NCBI RefSeq assembly: GCF_001898115.1
Contig: NZ_MKSQ01000014.1
Span: 196,109 to 260,108 of the forward strand
DNA: 64,000 nucleotides
Direction: 5' to 3'
From: Allobosea sp. 67-29
Lineage (GTDB): Bacteria; Pseudomonadota; Alphaproteobacteria; Rhizobiales; Beijerinckiaceae
A program made the position numbers and the translations under genes. Shown here piece after piece: positions 49,242 to 58,314 of this stretch (position 1 is the first letter of the stretch; each line of letters opens with the position of its first letter). The notes under the pieces are model-generated. The model did no database searches. It worked only from the letters and a program-made list of their open reading frames with translations, and was not told the DNA's origin.

Positions 49242-50344
49242 GCGCCGATCTCCGTGAGCTGATAGGCGGCCTTGTCGAGCCAGGACGGCTCGATCTCGAC
49301 ACCCCAGCCCGGTCCGTCCGGAATCGCCACCATGCCGTCGCGTGCCTGCGGCGGGTTGCGCAGCAGGCCCTGCTCCCACGGATAATAATCCGGCCCCTCG
49401 ATCGAGAATTCGACATAGGGGCCGGCATTGGCGAGCGCGCCCATGATGTGCAGCGTGAACACCGTCACCAGCGTCTGGTTGGCCGAATGCGGCGTCACCG
49501 GCAGGCCCGCCTCCTGCGCCCAGCGCGCGACCTTCAGCATCCGCCCGACGCCGCCGATATAGCAGACGTCCGGCTGCACGACGTCGACGACGCGCCCGTC
49601 GATCATGGCGCGCCAGACCGCGAGGTCGCAGTCCTGCTCGCCGCCGGTGACGTCGAGATCTAGCGCCTCGCGGACCTCGCGCGTCCAGGCGTGCTCCCAA
49701 TAGGGACAGGGCTCCTCGAAATGAACGATGCCGTGATCCTGCAGCATCCTGCCGACCGCGATCGCCTTGGCCGGCGAATAGGCGCTGTTGCCATCGACGA
49801 GCAGCGTCGCGTCAGGGCCGAGCGCCCGCCTGATCTGCGGCACGATCGCCTCCGTCCGGCCCGGCCATTCGTCGATGTCGCGGCCGCATTCGCGCCCGAC
49901 CCGGAACTTGAAGGCGCCGTAGCCATGGGCATCGCGCAGGCGCAGGAAACGCTCGGCCTCGGCCTCCGGCGTGATCTCGCCACGCTTCATGCTGGACGCA
50001 TAGACTGGGAAGGGCCGCGGCGTGCCGCCGAGCAGTTCGCAGACGCTCTTCCGCTCGATCCGGCCGCGCAGATCCCACAGGGCGGTGTCGAGCCCTGTCA
50101 TGGCGCGGCAGAGATAGGAGCCAGGGAACTTGTGCTCGCGCTCGCCGATGGTCGCGATCAGTTCGTCGATCTCGACGGCGTTCTCGCCGATCGCCCAGCG
50201 CGCGACCTGCCGGTGGAAGACGGTCGCGGTGATGTCGGCATTGTAGGGCGAGAACTGGCCCCAGCCCTGGCTGCCATCCTCGCAGGTGGCGCGGACGAAG
50301 CCGACGTCCTGCGTCGAGAAGCTTTCGAGCCGGGTGATTTTCAT
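49238..50344 (-). CDS. Mandelate racemase/muconate lactonizing enzyme family protein
   Basis: A 368-residue enolase-superfamily protein. The catalytic residues of the MLE/MR type are visible: a Lys in KFRVG, metal ligands Asp in LLVDGNSAYS, Glu in FEEPCP and Glu in GGEQDCD, and a His in PHSANQTL. Such enzymes racemise or dehydrate acid sugars or epimerise dipeptides. It leads the leftward operon enolase-ALDH-FAD oxidoreductase. Its divergent neighbour is mocR, with the shared operator between them. Confidence 0.9.
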   Translation of the reverse strand: MKITRLESFSTQDVGFVRATCEDGSQGWGQFSPYNADITATVFHRQVARWAIGENAVEIDELIATIGEREHKFPGSYLCRAMTGLDTALWDLRGRIERKSVCELLGGTPRPFPVYASSMKRGEITPEAEAERFLRLRDAHGYGAFKFRVGRECGRDIDEWPGRTEAIVPQIRRALGPDATLLVDGNSAYSPAKAIAVGRMLQDHGIVHFEEPCPYWEHAWTREVREALDLDVTGGEQDCDLAVWRAMIDGRVVDVVQPDVCYIGGVGRMLKVARWAQEAGLPVTPHSANQTLVTVFTLHIMGALANAGPYVEFSIEGPDYYPWEQGLLRNPPQARDGMVAIPDGPGWGVEIEPSWLDKAAYQLTEIGA

Positions 50345-50418
50345 GGGATGGCGCTGTCCGTTCTGCGGTCGCCGCCCGGCGGAAGCGCAGGTAGCTCTCG
50401 GCCGGCAGGAAGGGCTTG

Positions 50419-50446
50419 AATTGGTCTGATCCCAAGGTCCATTCTC
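50419..50446. promoter_or_regulatory. Shared operator-like site B, between mocR and the enolase operon
   Basis: AATTGGTCTG, five bases, AAGGTCCA, one base, TCT, in the same orientation relative to the leftward operon as site A. A related half-site CAGTCCACTC follows two turns later (50457-50466). It lies 75 bases from the enolase start and 37 from mocR, fitting autoregulation plus control of both directions. Confidence 0.7.
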
Positions 50447-50482
50447 GCCAAAGTTTCAGTCCACTCGGAAAGGCGAGGGCAC

Positions 50483-52036
50483 ATGGTCAAGCGCGAGGAA
50501 GGTGCGCTGCTCCAGTCGATCGTCCTCGATCGGGAGGGGCAGCACGGACTCAGCGTCCAGATTTGCGCCGGACTGCGCGAGTTGATCTTGGGCGGCGCAT
50601 TGAAGGTCGGGGAACGTTTGCCGGCAACCCGTACGCTGGCGCAGGAATTCGGGGTCGCGCGCACGACGATCGTCGAGAGCTTCGAGCGCCTTGCAGCGGA
50701 AGGGTTGATCGAGACGCGCGTCGGTTCGGGCACCTATGTCAGCCGGGCGCTCGCCAATGAGCGTCCCGAGCCGACGGCCGCTCCAGTCGCCCCCCCGACG
50801 GCACGCGTCCGGCTGGCGCAGGCCATGGATGCGGCGTCGAAGCTGTTCGGAACCCGCCTGTCGCATCAGCCTCGGGCTTTTACCACCGCCATGCCGGCGT
50901 TCGACGCCTTCCCGATGGCGCAATGGGCCAGGCTCTCGGGCAAGCACTGGCGCAAGCCGCGCCATCAGGTCCTCGGCTATCCAGATCCGCATGGCGAACG
51001 CAGCCTGCGTCAGGCCATTGCCGCGCATCTCCGGCTCAATCGCGGCATTGCCTGCGAATGGCAGCAGGTCTTCGTGGTGGCGGGCGCACAGCAGGCCTTC
51101 CAGCTCATTGCGGCCACGCTGCTCGACCCGGGCGACAAGGTCTGGTTCGAGAATCCGGGCGCGATCGGGGCACGCAACAGCCTGATCCAGTCGGGCGCCG
51201 AACTCGTGCCCGTCCCGGTCGACGAAGCCGGGATCGTGGTCGAGGAGGGTGTGCGGCGGGCGCCTGCGTTCCGGCTGGCCTTCGTGACGCCGGCGCATCA
51301 GCAGCCGCTCGGAGCAAAGATGAGCCTGGAGCGGCGGCTCGCTCTGCTGGAAGCGGCCGAGAGCAGCGGCGGCTGGATCATCGAGGACGATTGGGACGGC
51401 GAGTTCTGTTTTCAGGGCGCGCCGATGGCGACCCTGACGAGCATCGATCGCAGCGGCCGTGTGATCTATGTCGGGACGTTTTCCAAGACGCTGTTTCCCT
51501 CGCTGCGCCTGGGCTTTCTCGTCGCTCCGCCGCATCTGGTCGAGCAGATCGGCATCTGTCTCGATGCGTTTTCTCCCGGCGTTCCGACCGCGTTGCAGGG
51601 CATTGTCGCCGATTTCATCGTCGAGGGGCATTTTGCGACGCATGTGCGCCGCATGCGCAAGCTGTATCAGGAGCGCTATCAGGCGCTGGAGGAAGCGGTG
51701 CGCGAGCAACTGGCTCCGGATCTGGAGGTGGTGCCGACGCAGACCGGCATGCATACCGTCGCCTTTCTGCGCCCCGGGCTCGATGCCGTCGCGATGACGC
51801 GGATGGCGTCACGGCGCGGTGTCACGGTCGCTCCGATCAGCCGGTTCTGCCTCGAGCCGATCGCCCGCGACGGACTCGTGCTCGGCTTCAGCGGCTTCAC
51901 CCCGGCCGAGATCCGCGCCGGCGTCCTCGACTTGCGCCACTGCATCCGGGAACTTGCTGAGGTAGGGGCCGGGGCAGGATATTGGACTGGTGACTCAGCG
52001 GGAATGGTCCTTAGCAGGGAGCCCAATTTTCCCTAG
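50483..52036 (+). CDS. MocR-type (GntR plus aminotransferase) transcriptional regulator
   Basis: A 517-residue regulator with an N-terminal GntR winged helix (about 23-90, SVQICAGLRELILGGALKVGERLPATRTLAQEFGVARTTI) and a class I aminotransferase-like domain (about 125-500). The PLP lysine is K335 in VGTFSKTLFPSLR. The PLP-contact motif reads EDDWDGEFCF (301-310), where GabR-like proteins have EDDYDSEFRY, so the Tyr that contacts the cofactor oxygen is Trp. Regulators of this type sense an amine or amino acid through PLP. It is divergent from the enolase operon, and the shared 27-base site suggests it also controls the importer. Confidence 0.93.
   Translation: MVKREEGALLQSIVLDREGQHGLSVQICAGLRELILGGALKVGERLPATRTLAQEFGVARTTIVESFERLAAEGLIETRVGSGTYVSRALANERPEPTAAPVAPPTARVRLAQAMDAASKLFGTRLSHQPRAFTTAMPAFDAFPMAQWARLSGKHWRKPRHQVLGYPDPHGERSLRQAIAAHLRLNRGIACEWQQVFVVAGAQQAFQLIAATLLDPGDKVWFENPGAIGARNSLIQSGAELVPVPVDEAGIVVEEGVRRAPAFRLAFVTPAHQQPLGAKMSLERRLALLEAAESSGGWIIEDDWDGEFCFQGAPMATLTSIDRSGRVIYVGTFSKTLFPSLRLGFLVAPPHLVEQIGICLDAFSPGVPTALQGIVADFIVEGHFATHVRRMRKLYQERYQALEEAVREQLAPDLEVVPTQTGMHTVAFLRPGLDAVAMTRMASRRGVTVAPISRFCLEPIARDGLVLGFSGFTPAEIRAGVLDLRHCIRELAEVGAGAGYWTGDSAGMVLSREPNFP
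51981..52012. promoter_or_regulatory. Possible third, spaced operator-like site
   Basis: ATTGGACTGG (9 of 10 with site A) is followed after 14 bases by AATGGTCC, so the half-sites are about one helical turn farther apart than in sites A and B. It lies at the 3' end of mocR, about 80-110 bases before the GMC oxidoreductase start. Tentative. Confidence 0.3.
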
Positions 52037-52092
52037 AGGCATAAGGGCGGGAGGCTGACGGCTTCCCGTTTCGCACTGGCGGGGCAGTCATC

Positions 52093-53703
52093 GTGACGGA
52101 ATGGGACGTGATCATCGTCGGGGCGGGCTCGGCTGGCTGCGTCCTCGCCGGGAGGCTTGCCGATGCCGGCTGGGGAACGGTTCTCGTCGTTGAAGCGGGT
52201 CCCCAGGACCGCAGCCCGTGGATCCACCTGCCGATCGGCTACGGCAAGACCTTCTATCACCCCCGACTGAACTGGATGTACCGGACCGTTTCCCAACCGG
52301 CGCTGGACGGGCGCGAGATCTACCAGCCGCGCGGCAAGGTGGTCGGCGGGTCGAGTTCGATCAATGCGATGGTTTATGCGCGTGGCCAGGCCGAGGATTT
52401 CGAGGAGTGGGAGCGGCTCGGCAATCCAGGCTGGGGCTGGGCCGAGGTGCTAGCCGCCTACCGGCGCATGGAGGATCATGCGCTTGGCTCGTCCTCCTGG
52501 CACGGCGCCGGTGGTCCGCTCCATGTCGAGGAGATCGCCGGCCAGGCCCATCCGCTGACGCCGCTTTTCATCGAGGCGGCCGGGGAGGCGGGGCTGCCGT
52601 TCAACGCAGATCTCAACGGCGCCAGCTGCGAAGGCGCCGGCTTCTACCAGATCACCACCCGGGGCGGGCGGCGCGAATCCGCTGCACGCGCCTTTCTGCA
52701 CCCGGCACGCCGGCGGGGGCGTCTCCGGCTCGAGACAGATGCGCTGGTTACGCGCATCCTGGTCGAACAGCGGCGTGCCGTCGGCGTGGAGGTCCACCGG
52801 GGCGGTGAGATCCAGCGCTATCGTGCCCGCAGGGAGGTCGTGCTGGCCGGCGGCGCGTTCAATTCGCCGCAACTGCTTCAACTCTCGGGGATCGGCCCGC
52901 CGGAACTGCTCGCAAGCCATGGCATCGCGCCGCTTCGCGATCTGCCGGCGGTCGGTCGCAACCTGCAGGACCATCTCTGCTACGATCACGTCTATCGTTC
53001 CAGGCAGCCGAGCCTGAACGAGGCGCTTCTTTCCTGGCCTGCCCGCGTCGGCATGGTCGCGAACTATCTCCTGAGGCGACGGGGGCCGCTCTCTCTCAGC
53101 GTCAACCAGGGCGGCGGTTTCTTCCGAACCAGGCCGGAGCTTTCGCGCCCGGACATGCAGCTCTATTTCTCACCGCTGAGCTATGAGCGCGCCGTGCCGG
53201 GCGTTCGCGCCCTGATGAAGCCTGATCCCTTTCCCGGCTTCAGCCTCAGCGTTTCGCCCTGCCGGCCAGCAAGCCGCGGCCATGTCGCGATCCGGTCCCC
53301 CGACCCGCGGCTCGCGCCGGAAATCGCTCCGAACTATCTCGCCGAGCCCGAGGATATCCACACGCTGCTGGCCGGCGCACGCTTCCTGCGCCGCCTCGCC
53401 GCGACGCCGACCTTGGCCGCGCTGATCGACGCGGAAATCCGGCCTGGCCCGGAGGCGGCCGACGAGGATGCCCATCTCGCCGCGATCCGCCGCAACGCCT
53501 ATTCCGTCTTCCATCCCTGCGGCACCTGCAGGATGGGTCCGGATCCGCGGACAGCCGTCGTCGATGCGCGCCTGCGCGTGCATGGGGTCGAAGGGCTGCG
53601 TGTCGCGGACGCGTCGATCTTCCCGACGATTCCCTCCGGCAACATCAACGCTCCGGCGATGATGGTCGGCGAGCGCGCGGCGGCATTGATGATGGGCCCA
53701 TGA
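52093..53703 (+). CDS. GMC family oxidoreductase (choline dehydrogenase-like)
   Basis: A 536-residue FAD enzyme of the glucose-methanol-choline family. The ADP-binding fold is DVIIVGAGSAGCVLAGRLAD (about 5-24), the PROSITE-type region GGSSSINAM is at about 85, and the catalytic His is in SVFHPCGTCRMGP with a second conserved His/Asn in IPSGNINAPAMM. It oxidises a primary alcohol to the aldehyde. The start is a GTG at 52093. The gene lies 56 bases after mocR and is followed by a RidA-like gene. A choline-type substrate is possible, but the family is broad. Confidence 0.92.
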   Translation: MTEWDVIIVGAGSAGCVLAGRLADAGWGTVLVVEAGPQDRSPWIHLPIGYGKTFYHPRLNWMYRTVSQPALDGREIYQPRGKVVGGSSSINAMVYARGQAEDFEEWERLGNPGWGWAEVLAAYRRMEDHALGSSSWHGAGGPLHVEEIAGQAHPLTPLFIEAAGEAGLPFNADLNGASCEGAGFYQITTRGGRRESAARAFLHPARRRGRLRLETDALVTRILVEQRRAVGVEVHRGGEIQRYRARREVVLAGGAFNSPQLLQLSGIGPPELLASHGIAPLRDLPAVGRNLQDHLCYDHVYRSRQPSLNEALLSWPARVGMVANYLLRRRGPLSLSVNQGGGFFRTRPELSRPDMQLYFSPLSYERAVPGVRALMKPDPFPGFSLSVSPCRPASRGHVAIRSPDPRLAPEIAPNYLAEPEDIHTLLAGARFLRRLAATPTLAALIDAEIRPGPEAADEDAHLAAIRRNAYSVFHPCGTCRMGPDPRTAVVDARLRVHGVEGLRVADASIFPTIPSGNINAPAMMVGERAAALMMGP

Positions 53704-53759
53704 GCGGCCGCAGATCCCACCGGCCGGCGCCCGCCGGTCCATTCCCCGGAGACGAAACC

Positions 53760-54104
53760 ATGATCGAACGCCACGAAGTGACGGGACGGCTGAGCAAGGT
53801 GCTGGTTGCAAACGGCTTCGCCTTCCTGTCCGGCCTGACCGCAGCCGATCGCAGCGGCGGGGTGCGCGAGCAGACCACGGACATCCTGCGCCAGATCGAC
53901 GGCTACCTCGCTGCCGTCGGCAGCGACAAGACCCGCATTGTCGTCGCCAACATATGGCTCAAGGATATCGCGAGTTTCGGCGAGATGAACGCCGCCTGGG
54001 ATGCCTGGGTCGATCGCGACCGGCCGCCGGCACGCGCGACGGTGGAATCGCGGCTCGCGGCCGAGAATATCCTGGTCGAGATCCAGGTGCAGGCGCTGGT
54101 CTGA
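53760..54104 (+). CDS. RidA family protein (114 residues)
   Basis: A 114-residue YjgF-type protein. The end PPARATVESRLAAENILVEIQVQAL contains the Arg of the imine pocket, and the N-terminal half begins IERHEVTGRLSKVLVANGFAFLSGL. RidA-like proteins often accompany amine oxidases and hydrolyse imine products. The ATG has GGAG eight bases upstream. Frame and packing place it in the same transcription unit as the GMC gene and the glutamine synthetase-like gene. Confidence 0.88.
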   Translation: MIERHEVTGRLSKVLVANGFAFLSGLTAADRSGGVREQTTDILRQIDGYLAAVGSDKTRIVVANIWLKDIASFGEMNAAWDAWVDRDRPPARATVESRLAAENILVEIQVQALV

Positions 54105-54187
54105 TCTCTGCATGCCGCGCCGGGCGAAGCGCGAGCCAGCCGTTTCGCCCGAAGCATTCCCGTGTGAAGATCAGGCCTTGGAGATGG

Positions 54188-55564
54188 ATGACCGGCATGA
54201 CGCAAGCCTACACGCTCGACGCTCTGAGAGACGATGTCACCGCCGGCCGCATCGATACGGTGCTCGCCTGTCTGGTCGACATGCAGGGGCGCCTGATGGG
54301 CAAGCGCTTCCATGCCGCCTTCTTCCTCGAAAGCGGGTATCACGAGACCCATAGCTGCAACTACCTGCTCGCCACCGACATGGAGATGGAAACCGTAGCC
54401 GGCTATGCGGCGACGAGCTGGGCCGCCGGCTATGGCGACTACACGATGAAGCCGGACCTTTCGACCCTGTGCCGCGTGCCCTGGCTCGAAGGCACGGCGC
54501 TCGTGCTCTGCGACGTGCTCGACCATCACGGCCACGACATCCCGCATTCGCCCCGCGCGGTGCTGAAGAAGCAGGTGAAGCGGCTCGAGGCCATGGGGCT
54601 CAAGGCCTATATGGCGACCGAGCTCGAATTCTTCCTGTTCGACCAGAGCTACGAGAACGCCTGCGCCAGCGGCTATCGGGATCTCAAGACCGCGAGCAGC
54701 TACAACGAGGACTACCACATCTTCCAGACGACCAAGGAAGAGGCGGTGATGCGCGCGATCCGCAACGGCCTGCAGGGCGCCGGCATTCCCGTCGAGAACT
54801 CCAAGGGCGAGGCCTCGGCCGGGCAGGAGGAGATCAATGTCCGCTATGCCGACGCGCTGACGATGGCGGACCGGCATGCGATCATCAAAAACGCCTGCAA
54901 GGAGATCGCCTGGGCGCAGGGCAAGTCGATCACCTTCCTCGCCAAATGGAGCAACGCGCATGCCGGCTCCTCCTCGCATATCCACCAGTCGCTCTGGAGC
55001 GCCGACGGCAAGACCCCGCATTTCCTCGATGCGCAGGCGCCGCACGGCATGTCGCCGTTGATGCGGAACTATGTGGCGGGGCTGCTCGCGCACGCTTCCG
55101 ACATCACCGGTTTCCTCGCGCCCTATATCAATTCCTACAAGCGCTTCGTCGCCGGCACCTTCGCGCCGACCAAGGCGGTCTGGAGCGCCGACAACCGGAC
55201 GGCCGGCTACCGGCTCTGCGGCGCCGGCACCAAGGGCATCCGCATCGAATGCCGGGTCGGCGGCTCCGACCTCAACCCCTATCTCGCGATGGCGGCGCTG
55301 CTTGCGGCCGGGATCGACGGCATCGAGAAGAGGATGGAGCTGGAAGAGGCCTTCGTCGGCGATGCCTATGGCGACCGGAACGTCCGCGAAATCCCAAAAA
55401 CCCTGCGCGACGCGACCGTGGCGCTGAAGGGCTCGGCGATGCTGCGCAAGGCTTTCGGCGACGACGTGATCGACCATTATGTCCGCGCCGCCGAATGGGA
55501 GCAGGAGGAGTACGATCGCCGGATCACCGATTGGGAAGTGAAGCGCGGTTTTGAACGCGCCTGA
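54188..55564 (+). CDS. Glutamine synthetase family protein (gamma-glutamyl-amine ligase-like)
   Basis: A 458-residue GS-fold ligase in the PuuA/GlnA3-4-like group, not GlnA itself, since the adenylylation-site context is absent. Motifs seen: LVDMQGRLMGKRF (N-domain), ATELEFFLF (metal Glu), NAHAGSSSHIHQSLW, and the ATP/glutamate contacts KRFVAGTFAPTKAVWSADNRTAGYR and IECRVGGSDLNPYLAMAALLAAG. These enzymes couple glutamate to an amine using ATP. The start may be 54188 or 54197 (MTGMTQAY); neither spacing to GGAG is ideal. It precedes an aldehyde and an alcohol dehydrogenase, which fits gamma-glutamylation of an amino alcohol before stepwise oxidation. Confidence 0.9.
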   Translation: MTGMTQAYTLDALRDDVTAGRIDTVLACLVDMQGRLMGKRFHAAFFLESGYHETHSCNYLLATDMEMETVAGYAATSWAAGYGDYTMKPDLSTLCRVPWLEGTALVLCDVLDHHGHDIPHSPRAVLKKQVKRLEAMGLKAYMATELEFFLFDQSYENACASGYRDLKTASSYNEDYHIFQTTKEEAVMRAIRNGLQGAGIPVENSKGEASAGQEEINVRYADALTMADRHAIIKNACKEIAWAQGKSITFLAKWSNAHAGSSSHIHQSLWSADGKTPHFLDAQAPHGMSPLMRNYVAGLLAHASDITGFLAPYINSYKRFVAGTFAPTKAVWSADNRTAGYRLCGAGTKGIRIECRVGGSDLNPYLAMAALLAAGIDGIEKRMELEEAFVGDAYGDRNVREIPKTLRDATVALKGSAMLRKAFGDDVIDHYVRAAEWEQEEYDRRITDWEVKRGFERA

Positions 55565-55611
55565 CCCGGCCCTCCCTCTCCCAGCCCATTTCAGCCAAAC
55601 GGATAGTGACG

Positions 55612-56994
55612 ATGACGATGATCCGATGCGTGTCGCCGGTGGACGGCTCGGTTTATGCCGAGCGGCCGGCTCTCAGCCTCGACGAGGCCAAGGCCGTGGT
55701 CGCGCGCGCCCGCAAGGCCCAAAAGGCCTGGGCGAAGCGTCCGCTCGACGAGCGCATCGCGCTGGTGCTCAAGGGCGTCGCGCGGCTCAACGAGATGGGC
55801 GACGAGGTCGTCACCGAGCTCGCTTGGCAGATGGGCCGGCCGGTGAAATATGGCGGCGAGTTCAAGGGCTTCAACGAGCGCTCGAACTACATGGCCTCGA
55901 TCGCCGGCGAGGCGCTGGCGCCTGTCGTCATCGAGGACAGCGCGGCGTTCAAGCGCTTCATCGCGCGGGAGCCGCATGGCATCGTCTTCGTGATCGCGCC
56001 GTGGAACTACCCCTATATGACCGCGATCAACTCGGTCGCGCCAGCGCTCATCGCTGGCAATGCAGTCGTCCTCAAGCATGCCAGCCAGACATTACTGACC
56101 GGCGAGCGGCTGGCGCGCGCCTTCCACGAGGCCGGCGTGCCGGAAGAGGTCTTCGCCAATGTCTTCCTCGACCATGAGACGTCCTCGCGCCTGGTCGCCG
56201 AGAAGCAGTTCGACTTCATCAACTTCACCGGCTCGGTCGCGGGCGGGCAGGCGATCGAGCGCGCCGCGGCCGGCACCTTCACCGGGATCGGGCTGGAACT
56301 CGGCGGCAAGGACCCCGGCTATGTCATGGAGGATGCCGATATCGACAAGGCGGTCGACACGTTGATGGACGGCGCGACCTTCAATTCCGGCCAATGCTGC
56401 TGCGGCATCGAGCGCATCTATGTCCACGAGAGCCTCTACGACGCCTTCGTCGAGAAATCGGTCGCCTGGGTCTCGAACTACCGGCTCGGCAACCCGCTCG
56501 ACCCCGAAACCTCGCTCGGTCCGATGGCGCATAAGCGCTTCGCCCAGGTGGTGCGCGAGCAGATCGCGGAGGCCACCGCGAAGGGCGCACGCGCGCTGGT
56601 CGATCCGAAGCTTTTCCCGCAGGACGATGGCGGCGCATATCTCGCGCCGCAGATCCTGGTCGATGTCGACCATTCCATGACGATCATGCGCGAGGAGACC
56701 TTCGGCCCGGCGGTCGGCATCATGAAGGTGCGCGATGACGCCGAGGCTCTCGCGCTGATGAACGATTCCAAATACGGTCTCACCGCCTCGCTCTGGACCG
56801 GCGATGCCGAGCGCGCCGCGCGGCTGGGCGAGCAGATCGAAACCGGCACCGTCTTCATGAACCGCGCCGATTATCTCGACCCGGCCCTGTGCTGGACCGG
56901 CGTTAAGGAGACCGGCCGCGGCGGCTCGCTCTCGGTCATCGGCTTCCACAACCTCACCCGCCCGAAATCCTACCATCTGAAGAGAGCTGGCTGA
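55612..56994 (+). CDS. Aldehyde dehydrogenase family protein
   Basis: A 460-residue NAD(P)-dependent ALDH. The Asn is in IAPWNYPYMT, the Glu in ELGGKDPGYV and the Cys in NSGQCCCGIERIYVH, with three consecutive cysteines at the active site. The protein is shorter than the upstream ALDH of the window and unlike it. The start could be the GTG at 55606 or the ATGs at 55612 and 55618; I used 55612. The alcohol dehydrogenase gene shares its stop base. It may oxidise the aldehyde made from a gamma-glutamyl amino alcohol. Confidence 0.92.
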   Translation: MTMIRCVSPVDGSVYAERPALSLDEAKAVVARARKAQKAWAKRPLDERIALVLKGVARLNEMGDEVVTELAWQMGRPVKYGGEFKGFNERSNYMASIAGEALAPVVIEDSAAFKRFIAREPHGIVFVIAPWNYPYMTAINSVAPALIAGNAVVLKHASQTLLTGERLARAFHEAGVPEEVFANVFLDHETSSRLVAEKQFDFINFTGSVAGGQAIERAAAGTFTGIGLELGGKDPGYVMEDADIDKAVDTLMDGATFNSGQCCCGIERIYVHESLYDAFVEKSVAWVSNYRLGNPLDPETSLGPMAHKRFAQVVREQIAEATAKGARALVDPKLFPQDDGGAYLAPQILVDVDHSMTIMREETFGPAVGIMKVRDDAEALALMNDSKYGLTASLWTGDAERAARLGEQIETGTVFMNRADYLDPALCWTGVKETGRGGSLSVIGFHNLTRPKSYHLKRAG

Positions 56995-58139
56995 TGCCGA
57001 TCACCGCGAACTGGAGCTATCCGACCGCCGTCAAGCTGGGCGCCGGGCGGATCAGGGAACTGGCCGATCACTGCAAGGCGCTCGGCATGAAGCGGCCGCT
57101 GCTGGTCACCGATCGCGGGCTGGCAAGCATGGCGATCACCGCCAACGCGCTCGACATCCTCGAGGCCGGCGGGCTCGGCCGGGCGATCTTCGCCGATGTC
57201 GACCCCAACCCGGACGACCGCAATCTCGACGACGGCGTCCGCGCCTTCAAGGCCGGCGGGCATGACGGCGTCGTCGCCTTCGGCGGCGGCTCCGGCCTCG
57301 ACCTCGGCAAATGCGTGGCCTTCATGGCCGGGCAGACCCGCCCGGTCTGGGATTTCGAGGATGTCGGCGACTGGTGGATGCGCGCCTCCGTCGAGGGCAT
57401 CGCGCCGATCGTCGCCGTGCCGACCACGGCGGGAACCGGCTCCGAGGTCGGGCGCGCCTCGGTCATCACCAATTCGCAGACCCATACCAAGAAGATCATC
57501 TTCCACCCGAAATTCCTGCCGGGCGTGACGATCTGCGACCCCGAACTCACCGTCGGCATGCCCAAGGCGATCACCGCCGGCACCGGCATGGACGCCTTCG
57601 CGCATTGCCTGGAGGCCTATTCCTCGCCGTTCTTCCATCCGATGAGCCAGGGCATCGCGCTCGAAGGCATGCGGCTGGTGAAGACCTATCTGCCGCGCGC
57701 CTATGCGGACGGCTGCGATATCGAGGCGCGCACGCAGATGATGGCTGCCGCCGCGATGGGCGCCGTCGCCTTCCAGAAGGGGCTGGGCGCGATCCATTCG
57801 CTCTCCCACCCGGTCGGCGCGGTCTATCACACGCATCACGGCACCACGAACGCGGTGGTGATGCCGCCGGTGCTGCGCTTCAATCGCCCGGCGATCGAGG
57901 AGAAGATCGCGGCGGCGGCAGCCTATCTCGGCATCGCCGGGGGCTTCGACGGCTTCTACGATTTCGTGTTGAAGCTGCGCGCCGATCTCGGCATCCCCGA
58001 CAAGCTCGCCGCGCTCGGCGTCGGCACCGACCGGATCGACGAACTGGCCGAGGCCGCCGTGGCCGACCCCTCGACCGGCGGAAACCCGGTCGAGCTTACG
58101 GTCGATGCGGCACGGAGGTTGCTGATCGAGTCGATCTGA
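56994..58139 (+). CDS. Iron-containing alcohol dehydrogenase
   Basis: A 381-residue group III ADH. The dinucleotide part has GGGSGLDLGKCVAFM; the metal ligands are in GMDAFAHCLEA (Asp and His) and in HSLSHPVGAVYHTHHGTTNAVVMP (His residues). It interconverts an alcohol and aldehyde with NAD(H). Its ATG overlaps the TGA of the ALDH gene by one base, so the two work as a consecutive oxidation pair. A stretch of about 170 bases follows with no gene before the convergent PatB-type gene. Confidence 0.93.
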   Translation: MPITANWSYPTAVKLGAGRIRELADHCKALGMKRPLLVTDRGLASMAITANALDILEAGGLGRAIFADVDPNPDDRNLDDGVRAFKAGGHDGVVAFGGGSGLDLGKCVAFMAGQTRPVWDFEDVGDWWMRASVEGIAPIVAVPTTAGTGSEVGRASVITNSQTHTKKIIFHPKFLPGVTICDPELTVGMPKAITAGTGMDAFAHCLEAYSSPFFHPMSQGIALEGMRLVKTYLPRAYADGCDIEARTQMMAAAAMGAVAFQKGLGAIHSLSHPVGAVYHTHHGTTNAVVMPPVLRFNRPAIEEKIAAAAAYLGIAGGFDGFYDFVLKLRADLGIPDKLAALGVGTDRIDELAEAAVADPSTGGNPVELTVDAARRLLIESI

Positions 58140-58314
58140 ATGGCGTCGCGCGCGGCTAGCCACGCGCCGAGAGGCCGGCGCCGCGCACGGAGGCTTGAGG
58201 CCATGATCCTGCCGGCGCCAAGCCGGCTTCAGCGGCGATCCTGCTGCAAGGCCAAGGGCGGCGAGCCTGACGCGCAGCGGCATCCGGCTCAGGGCCGCCG
58301 CGCCGCCATGAAGG

